64,000 nucleotides of DNA from Tomocerus qinae. Taxonomy: Eukaryota; Arthropoda; Collembola; Entomobryomorpha; Tomoceridae. The position numbers were made by a program, and so were the translations under genes. Of this stretch, positions 54,993 to 64,000 are shown piece after piece. The stretch is from the NCBI GenBank assembly GCA_020055645.1, contig CM034550.1, positions 17,497,001 through 17,561,000 of the forward strand, written 5' to 3'. Every line of letters starts with the position of its first letter. The first letter of the stretch is position 1. A model generated the notes under the pieces. It saw nothing but the letters and a program-made list of their open reading frames with translations, was not told where the DNA came from and ran no database searches.

Positions 54993-56441
54993 ACGAATTT
55001 CGTATGAAATCGAGATCCCATTTACCCTCCATGCAAATTTTGCTAGTTACCTAGCAACATCCCCACTTGTGGTTGAGACAGGTAAAGGGTTTCAAAAACT
55101 ATACCCTTCCCTTAAACTGTATTTTCGCTATAAAAGTGTGCTTTACCGTCGCATTGTAACGTATAAGGCTATAGTGGAAATGACTTCTTTAGGTAGATAG
55201 TATAGGTGCAATACTAATATTATTGTTGATAAAGAATGGCTATCAAATAATCTAGTAGATAAGAGTTGATGAAAGAGATTTCTTTAGGAAAAATGGGTTG
55301 TATAATATGTTGTGTAGTTTGGTGCAGTACGTGGCGGTATTTCGGTGCTGTATGCGGTGCTCTTGAGAAAGTTTCTCAGATTGAAAGACGAGCCAAAAGG
55401 ATCACTTTTAAATTGCACTCGTAAATTCATGCCAATTTTCCATACTAGTTTCGATTTCATTGTCGGATTTCTTTTTCTTGTGAGTTTCTTGTGTTCAGGA
55501 CGTAGTATTGTGGATAGAGTATTGGACTATTGTACTGGCGGACTGACTACCTTCTACGTTTTACTACAATAGAAATGCCTTTCCCAGCTACTCCAACAGC
55601 AGGGAAAAGGCGGTGGAGTAATTTCACTTGAGTTTTTTGAGTTGATGCTCCACTTCTTACAATACACTGGACAATATCTTTAGTATGACATGGTATGGTG
55701 TTGTTCCTTGGAAAGACCCACTCTCTGCAATGCATAAGACAGTCACACAAGGCTAAAGGACATCTTAGCACAGTATAATAATAGGCTATGTAGATATAAA
55801 ATGTAGTACAAGTATACATACTTAGGTAAGAGATGTTATAAGTCTATAGTCTTGTTATTTGGGAGGATCGTAATAGAATGGAGGGAAGAGTTGAGAAAGA
55901 GATATTATATTGCACTAGTGGCTCTTGGCTTTCCTTGCTTTTTAGCTTGACTTGACTTTACTTGGCTTCCCTATGGTAGAAACACTAGAGCAGTGTAGTA
56001 CGCTGCGTAATTTACGTAGTTGGTCTAACTATAGGTAGCTTAATAATATAAATGTAGGTATTGTAGTTGCAATGTGCATAGGAAGAGAAAGAAATGTTCA
56101 TATAGAGTCAAAATAAGAAGGACTTGAGTTGAGCCGAAGCTTAGTGTGTTCGGTTTGGTTTTGAAAGGAGGGTGTCAGCTTTTTCCTTTAAATTGACGAA
56201 CATTACGACTCCTCATCACGTTTTATGCTGGCTGCTCCCAGCCCCTTGTCAAAGTAATGTTACGTAATGCAATGTAATGTCACTGTTACTATCTAGCTAC
56301 CAGTTTGAATCTCCTACACTGAGAGCACTGAACATTCCTTTACTACAGATAAATATGTACCCTATACAGATATAGGTATAAGTAACGTACTTATGTGCGT
56401 ATGCCTTAGAACAGGATATTTCAGCCGCGGAACATCTGATC

Positions 56442-56457
56442 AGATCAGATCTGATCT
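56442..56457. repeat. Perfect 16-bp palindrome
   Basis: AGATCAGATCTGATCT equals its own reverse complement. It is built from overlapping GATC/AGATC words, so local slippage is a simple explanation. Confidence 0.6.
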
Positions 56458-57438
56458 TTGTACCTTTCGCCTCTAACTCTTATCTATTTGCAATTCTTGT
56501 ACTTGTTCTGTATGTACACAGTTACATGAGTACATGCTTCAGTACGAGTACACTTTTCTACATTCTACAATAAGTATGTTCATCCCTGTCCTTTCTGCTC
56601 CAGAGTAAGTACGTCTGTCTGTCTGGGTGAATAAGAAGTGAATCCTTGAATTCTTCAATAATGTCTCGGTGCTAATAACAGTTGGGTCTGAATGAGATCG
56701 GTTACTGCTCACTGCCTCTTTCCCTATTGTTCCCTTTCATGTCTTCACATTTATTAGAATTGTCGAACTATTTCTCTTGGCCAGACTTTCCACCGTTACA
56801 TATTACAACTCACAACTACCATACCAATCATTAAATACTACAATTTCCTTTGTACTACTAAAATATACGTACTTTTCTCAGCATTCTCCCATTGTCAGAG
56901 ATATCCATTCTTGTAACACTTTCCTGGACATCATTCCCGTAATTTATGCTCTTCTCCAAAACCCGGAATAACAGGAATTTCTCCAAACAAGGATTCCTTG
57001 TTTTACAGAAAGGCAAAAACGGTATAAGACAAATTGCATTGTTAAGTACAATACAGTCTCTTGCATGTAGAGTGGCACAATTCTACAAATGATACAAATA
57101 AAAAGTTGATTTTGTTCACATGAGCTGGAAGGGAATAGAAAGAAGTATTATTGCAAAGACAGCATAACAATTAATTTACCTTAACGGATTCAACGATAGA
57201 AATAGTAGATGAAACGGCCTGAATCTAGAACAGTACCTTTGTGTATAAAGTATTCGCATTGACAAAACGAAGGAAATAAGCCAGGATGACATTTCTTTTT
57301 CCAGCACCCAGATATTTCGTAGGTACTTCAGTGATTTATTTTGCCATTTGTATTATGCACTATTTCGATTTCTGAGAAGAGCATTTCTAGGTAGTACACC
57401 TGTATATAATGTAGCATTGTATTCTTTGATGTATCAGT

Positions 57439-57888
57439 GGGCGTAGCTTTTGAACACCCAGCCACGTTGGCTTGGTGGAGTACTCAGTCGTCTGACTAAT
57501 CAATGTGTGCTTCCACTGCCAGTTCGATTCTTTGGCTGGGTGAAATGGCCGAGGGCTGTTTAAAGGCGAGTGTTTGAGTTGTAAATGTGGAATTAAGACA
57601 AAGGTTAAGCACGAACCCGCAATTTCAAGGGCCGTCCTATTGATACCTCGTATATTGTGAGTGTACGTAGAGTAGCTTTGGATAACCTGTCTTTGTTGGG
57701 CTAGTAGACTTCCGATAACAGTCCCACAACAGTGACTCGTAAATGACAGCCTTAGGCTTCTCGGGTATTAATTAACAACAATACCAGTGTTGAGGGAGTT
57801 GGCAATAGGCCCGTATTTGAGGCCTGCGCCCAGTACTATCACTTTGTAGTGAGGCAGTACACCCCATATAACATACGGGCGTAGCTTT
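57439..57888 (+). mobile_element. Probable tRNA-derived SINE with target duplication
   Basis: GGGCGTAGCTTT occurs at 57439-57450 and 57877-57888 and looks like a 12-bp target-site duplication enclosing about 430 bases of atypical, more GC-rich DNA. Just inside the left copy is a tRNA-like head. TGGCTTGGTGG (57468-57478) resembles the polymerase III box A, and AGTTCGATTC (57521-57530) resembles box B. CACCCAGCC (57456-57464) can pair with GGCTGGGTG (57534-57542), like an elongated acceptor stem. The body (57545-57876) has no coding potential, and the A-rich run AAATAAAAAAACAAA just follows the right repeat. The T stem and D stem are degenerate, so this is not a working tRNA gene. Confidence 0.55.
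57456..57542 (+). other. tRNA-like head of the SINE
   Basis: This 87-base block folds at its ends through a 9-bp stem and carries box-A-like and box-B-like words 53 bases apart, a normal spacing for tRNA promoters. The box A word has G where A is usual. No convincing anticodon arm or T stem could be built by hand, so no amino-acid identity is assigned. Confidence 0.5.
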
Positions 57889-60800
57889 CAAGGGAAATAA
57901 AAAAACAAACAGTACTTTGTATTGATTTTACTCAAACTACAAAAAATACACCCACGTGGAAAAGTTGAAAATCCTTCACGTTCTCCTTTCTGCTCTACTT
58001 GAAAGGATTAAATTGTCAGTTTTCATAGACTAATCGCCCATTAATTATTGACTACTTACAACATAGGCAATGATAATGGCTAATGATGCTATTAATAGAA
58101 CTAACAAACCCGAAACAAAAAAAAATGTTGGCGTGGGCGTAAATGATGAAAAGTTGTACGGACAGCCTTTTAAAAACTATCCGTAGAGATTGATAACTAA
58201 TACAATAGCAACATAGTTGATAAGGCATTATTAGTATCTCGTTGTGCCAGCTCATGCTACTACAGCGTGTTCTGTAATAAAAGTAAAGGTTTTCTCTTCA
58301 AGTGTTACTGATATAGAATTGTGTAGGAAAGCCGGAAAAGAATTGTTACTTATCGATAGAAACTTGTGTGTAGAATACATAGATAGGAAAAGATGAGACG
58401 AGTGTGAGTGTCCTGTCAAGTCGACTAACATTACAGAACAAGTGTAAATAGAAAAAACTTTGCGAAAATAAGTAGAACAAGATGAGGGAAAGGATGTGCA
58501 GTATGAAATTCCTATTTTTTCCATTTCCTACGAATTCTTAGAAGCGGACTGCTGTCCCTATCTCTGGTATATCTCTACTGTTGTTTTAAGGGTATAGTAT
58601 GTCATATTGAACCAACTTTTGGGATTCTTCCTTCCTACAATGTATGAACACCTATATGAACATATCCAGAACTCACACACTCACACCCGGTTACATTACT
58701 ATAGAATATAGCAAAGCAACAGTTCACACTCAGACAACAGCAGGTTTCTTCTCTTCAACTCTTCTATAGGTAACTTAGCTGATTGTTATTTCCTAGTTTT
58801 GTTCTTCCATTCCTCCGTATTCCTTTCATATAAACTTTAGTTCTACTTTCTCCGTTTCTCCTGTTTCTGTCTCTATTCTTTCATTTTCTCCATGTATGTA
58901 TGTGATGGAGTTTGAAAGACAAAGGCAGACAAGACAGATCATTATATAAACTTCATTATATGTTAACGCATACTCATATCGAACTGCCTATAGTTTGCTA
59001 CAACTTTTTACAAATGTATTCACGTATTTTTTGCTCGTCATGCCAAAACTAATGATACGTTCACATTTCTGATTATTGGCTCAAGTTTGGACTTTGACTT
59101 TAATGTAATTTTGAGAATAAATTCCTGGTATGTACTTACATGAAACGACATTGGGTCCAATTACAGAAAACACTATATTATAGCATACATTGGGTAATCA
59201 CTAGTATATCATATATTCCTTTTAGCAAACGTCGCAATTTCCGAATTGCCGTCAGCAATAATGTAGTCCACTGGCTAGTTAGGTCAAGGGGTGAAAATAA
59301 TTGGTGACCATGTCCATCTGTTAGGAGGAAAGATTGATTCTTGTTCCTATATAGCTGATATTACCTTCGGGCTTTTATTTTTGCATGAATTTGTATACTA
59401 TGGAATATGTATTAGATATATGGTGCTATCATTATCGTGCATGTAGTGAAGTTTTATAGATTAGGCAATAACAGCATTACCCGAGAGCCAATTTCAAGTG
59501 AACCTATTTACTTTAGACATCGCAACACTCGACGGTATCATTTTGTGCTGTCCCATTCCACTATTTACTGTATCTGTAGTGTATGCGTCGTCGTGTACGC
59601 ACTTTCAGTTGGTATATTTATATTTAAACAGCAAAGCATGTATCGTAACTTGTGTAAGAAAGGGAAAACTGGCAAGTTCCGCATCCATAGACATTTTACG
59701 AGCGAAAAGCAATGTAAAGCAATGAAATTTTCAACAATGTCTTTCAGTTTGACTGGCGTAGCCTATTTATGTATGACATTGTGTATCTCTACTTCTGTTA
59801 GTAAATAGCTGAGTGTAGGAACAAAACTAAGGGACAAAAGTGAATATTAACTTTGAGAAAAGGGATCGTTATAGGAAACTGTCTAAGGCACATGACTCTT
59901 GGTTCTGTCGCATGTTACATGTGTAGGAGGAAATAATATGTAGGGAATAAGTCGAAGAAAGAAAATCCATTGTAAGAGAACATGGTTAAGGTTGAGCCAA
60001 ACTGAGCTGAGGACTGAGACGGATATTTTATTATTTTGTACACACACACATAGTACTAAAAGAGTCGGCGAAAAAATATTTGGGAAACACAATACAGAGA
60101 AATACAAAATATATATTTAGAAAAGTGATAGGAGAATTGCACTAGTCTATGTGTCTGCGAAGGAAAAGGAATAAGTAGGGAAATTTAGTACGAAGACCTT
60201 GTCAACTGTTTTTGTACTTTTTTGATTCGTTTTTGTGTTTAGTAGATTTAGTTGTGACTATGCTGAGTTGAGTAGAATGAAGTTGACTGTCCTGTCTTGT
60301 CCGTCGTCGTCGTCTTTTCTTCATAGTTAATGAAATTGCGCTGGTGCTCCTGTTTTCACGAACAAGAGAGATTTAAGAAGACTGTGGCAACTGCCAAGAT
60401 GTAGCTAGCAGATGAGAATCCTAGAGAAAACACAGTTGGAGAAGTGCAATAGTAAATTTGCAGAGTTTAGCCGTCTGCACTTTCATCTCCGGACTGTATT
60501 CTTTACTTCCGTCTCTCTCAGAGTCCGTCTGTTGTTTTGTCATATTACACAGAGTCATAGTCATTATACATGACAGTCTTTTCAGTTATTATGTACAGAT
60601 GTACAGATACTACTGCAGTCTTGTGAAACAGACGACTACAATCTCTCTCATATTTACATTATTACAGCAAAGTATAAAAAGATAAAGACCCAAATGCAGT
60701 CTATGACGAGATAGTATTTTTGCACATTTTTCTTTTACATATTTGTGCACAGATTTTCAGAGTTAAGATACCTCGCTATATAAAGCTCATTTATTTTGAA

Positions 60801-63800
60801 ACGTATATATAGGAGATAAAAATCGGAGGGCAAAAGAGACAGAGATGAAAGAACGGGCTTTTCTCTAAAGAAAGACTGAATGAAATCATTTGTTTTCTCT
60901 TTTGTAAATCATATGGGAGATTACATCCCAAGTTCCAGAAGCTGCAGTTAAGTTGACTGGCCTGGTGTGGTTTTGCTTCGGCTTTAACTTTTCATAGCAA
61001 AGTCAAAGCCAAGGTTAATGTTCTTCTTTTTATGACAAATGACTCATCCGTGACTTGAGTCTTACCAAGGTAGTTTAGCATGCCAGAGTTACTACTCTAG
61101 CCTTTTACTTTAGCAAATCTAAAGTCGACCTGATGTGAAATGCGATCTGTCCCTCAACTCAAAAGCCACAGCTATATTATTATATTTAATAAATGCTTCC
61201 TGAAAACATTCTCTTATACTGTCATCCGCTTCCATTGCCTTCTCTAGTCATTATTTTATTGTAATAATTCTGTCCTTGCTACATTGGAATTTTCTGTGTA
61301 CACAACAGACGGAGTGCAAATAAATCCTAAGAATCTCATTTCAGCTCGTATCTTTGCATTTAGCCTTTTCTCCCAACTCAACTACTTAAAAGCTTCGTTT
61401 TCCTTTGAGGTGATGTTGATGCTGTGGTGAAGTATCGCTCTTCATCAAACAGAAACCAAGCATTAGTGCACCCAATTACTCTTAAAGGGCAAGTGTGTTT
61501 CTATCCTCTTAGATATTATACCCTGAAATAAATGGTAATCTCTTTGAGAAGCTAATAATAAGGAAAAGGAGCATTTCTATTCGTGCACTAATAATTTATG
61601 CAATCTACATGGACTACAGATATAAAGAAATAATGCTTTGTGGCTAGTGCTGTACGAAGAATTGTACTTTATTTAATGATTCGTACAAGTTTTTGCTAAA
61701 ATACCTATTTTACATCATTAATATGAGATTAATCATTAATTTTACTGCTGAATATTGACATAGCATTTAGCTCATACTGTTGCTTCCACAGCGTTTTATG
61801 TCTATTTTTAGAGTAACTACCACAGCCATACCTCCTTATTTATGGCTGTTGTCTTTCCAGTTGGCAAAATTCACATCTTGAGGATGATTGGAGCTGATAA
61901 ACTTTTGAAAGATATGTTTACTTATTACTTTCACTAAATTAGCAAAATTATGTGAGAATAATATGCTTAGTATGACAAATTGGGTGTAACAATTCCCAAA
62001 AGAATTTTAGGTATGGGTAAAGACTATTGTAGATAGGTTCAGTTAACAATAGTTAATCAATGAGTATCAATAGCATTTATGGGGCTAAAGGAAATGGAAA
62101 GGAAAGGACACAATGTATCAGCAAAAACAGGTAGACTTTGTCAAAATGTTATAGTCAAACATTAACATTTGCATTAAAAAAGAACTTGAAAAAACATAAA
62201 AAGATACATAATTTAATTTGATTATTTGACAACTAGAATGCCAATGGTACAACATTTTGATAATAAATTACAAAGAACTTAGAGTAGAACGTATAGGTTC
62301 AATGGGTTTTCTCCATCTAATTGATATAGGTAATAGGAGGCAATAAAAACGAACGGAATAAGGGGAACATGGTAGTGTATTAACATTAAAAATTAAATCT
62401 GAGTAGAATACGATAGATATTAAGATTTGATTACAGAGGCCATTCAAAGTGTTACAAATAGAATGTAAAGCAAGACATATTTATTCCAGAGAAAAGAGAT
62501 AAGAATATGTAAAAGGAAGATTACCTCTCTAAAACTAAAACCATTGTATTTTCACAATACTTTCTCAACGTGCAGATATTTTTTGTAAACAGTCGTTGTT
62601 CGCAGTCACAAAGTGACTGTGTATTATGAGAAAGTACCTTGCCTCGAAATAGTTGATTATCAAGCCTATATCCTTTATATACACAAGCTACTCCATGTAG
62701 ACTGTTAAGCATAGACTAAGGTTTGCTTTACTGTTTTCTGTTGCTCAAGACAAAGTGATGTAGGCTATAGCGTAGAAAAGCGCTGCAGTTGTGTGACAAT
62801 GTGGCATTGAATGTTCTATAGTAATAACAAATTAGCTCCCACCCACCACCATAGGACACTATTTAATATACAGAGATATACATCGGCGGAGATAGTAGGC
62901 TACTAATGCAGTAGACACTATATAGGTACAAAGAGGTCGGTGGGAGAAAGTTTTTTTGAGAAATAGATCTTGGTCGTTGCTTAGCATGGCAATGCAGGGT
63001 AATGTAATGGGGAAATTCGGGAAATGTATGTAGTGCAAAGTAAAGTGAGCGAGTGGAGAGAGGATTTCTGTATGTAGAGTTGGAAGAAAACGGTGAGATA
63101 TTTTGTGCGTAGCTTTGTGTAGTGTTTTCTATGGGATGCGATGTGAGTGCAATGTGCAATGTAGTCTTAGGTGGAGGGATAAGGATAATAGAGGAAGAGC
63201 AAGCAGCCAGTCTCGGCTGTAGTAAAGTACTGTAAAGTAAAGCACGGAGAATATTACGTGATATCTTTCTTGTGATATCCCTGTTCTGTTCGTGTGAAGA
63301 ATTGTTGATGAGTAGAGTGGAGATCGTGTATATATGTAGTGTAAGTAAGCTTTATGGTCTGGTTTGGTTAAGTTGGCTCTGATGTGACTGACTGACTGTC
63401 TTGACTAGTATATTAAGTATATAGGGGGATGGGTATTGCCCGATTACTCTTAGACAGATATTATAGAAGCGGAGAAGAGTGAAATTCTGATAGACTCCCA
63501 CCCACTGTGAACAACGGCAGAGGCAGACACAACAGATCTTCGACGAACTGAGTGACTCTCTCTGTGCATGCTTTGAAGAGAAAAGTGAGCAAGAGCAGAG
63601 ATGAATACATATTACTACTCATATTGTTGAAATGGGGAAAGACATTTGATGGGATCCTTTCGTTTACTTAGTTTCCTATCCTTGCCTAGCACAAACTACA
63701 AATATGTATGTATTAGCGTGTGAGTTTTGCTTGCGTGTCTTGAAATTGTCCAGGCTCATCTGTCTCTTCACTTTACTTCAATTCTCTACATAGCATATTC

Positions 63801-64000
63801 CGGATTATCCAACAAGGAATCCAATATTATTAGGCATACCTATATTTGTGGAGGAAAAGCATTGTGCATAACAAACTATATTTTGCTGTGGTGTCTGGAT
63901 TAGCAAGATATATTGATAAGGCAAGAAAACAAAAAATACAGATATGACATGACACGAGTCCGTGACTTGGTCTGCCTATGTGGTGTGGTAAATCGTATGT

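Larger units (their letters stand above)
51960..64000 (+). other. Intron 3 and beyond (more than 12 kb), no further exon recognised
   Basis: It starts with the donor GTAAGT. I looked for a phase-2 exon with the Cys-Tyr-Arg-Cys-like motif expected next in the family and saw none, so the next exon may lie past the window or be missed. The stretch contains a long hairpin (54701-54992), a perfect 16-bp palindrome (56442-56457), a probable SINE (57439-57888) and skewed islands such as 63000-63400. Confidence 0.55.

Noticed and set aside
54898-55200. 100-codon frame starting in the right arm of the long hairpin
   Set aside because: Begins inside the inverted repeat and shows no domain; likely chance.
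57456-57542. Functional tRNA gene
   Set aside because: Box words are present, but the T stem and anticodon arm do not pair properly; it fits a SINE head better.
59437-59808. 123-codon plus-strand frame with hydrophobic stretches
   Set aside because: A second frame is open over the same bases, the hydrophobic parts are short, and no splice sites or homology were recognised.
1-64000. CRISPR arrays, bacterial operons or phage modules
   Set aside because: No regularly spaced repeats, no compact gene clusters, and clear GT/AG split exons indicate nuclear eukaryotic DNA.

Overview
This is AT-rich, gene-poor eukaryotic nuclear DNA, most likely from an insect or close relative. There is no operon layout, no ribosome-binding-site/ORF structure and no prokaryotic mobile DNA. 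The coding signal is short exons with GT/AG splice sites separated by introns of about 10 kb, 26 kb and more than 12 kb. Nearly all open frames over 60 codons are chance frames in skewed or low-complexity DNA.

The main gene is on the + strand and spans most of the window. Three exons (15552-15660, 25615-25731, 51818-51959) join in compatible phase. Together they encode the N-terminus of a secreted protein of at least 116 residues: a signal peptide, a His/Tyr-rich linker, and the start of a two-cysteine module (C-x5-W-x3-WFQSG ... KGxC ... GDKF). That module resembles the extracellular DUF7044-type proteins of insects. The 5' leader starts upstream of 15552 in an exon not identified, and the 3' exons lie beyond base 64000 or were not seen.

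The other supportable content is mobile or repeat DNA lying in the introns and the upstream region. Intron 2 holds a decayed DNA transposon with 28-bp inverted ends and a broken DUF7869-like transposase (37145-38663), and a 506-bp nested-palindrome MITE with TA flanks (46531-47036). Intron 3 holds a 292-bp near-perfect hairpin (two 139-bp arms, 14-base loop, 54701-54992) and a probable tRNA-derived SINE flanked by 12-bp direct repeats (57439-57888). Upstream of the gene there is a two-unit, 55-bp tandem repeat, each unit carrying a GC-rich dyad (10607-10716), and a 10-bp-stem hairpin (2846-2875). Strand-skewed islands, and islands of recurring short words of the GACTC/GAGTT/TGATG/GCAATG type, are scattered throughout.

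No rRNA gene, intact tRNA gene, CRISPR array or complete single-exon gene was recognised. The best candidates for something undescribed are the long hairpin (possible endogenous siRNA source), the nested-palindrome element with a CRE-like centre, and the small autonomous-type element with the GGGGACAAGG ends.
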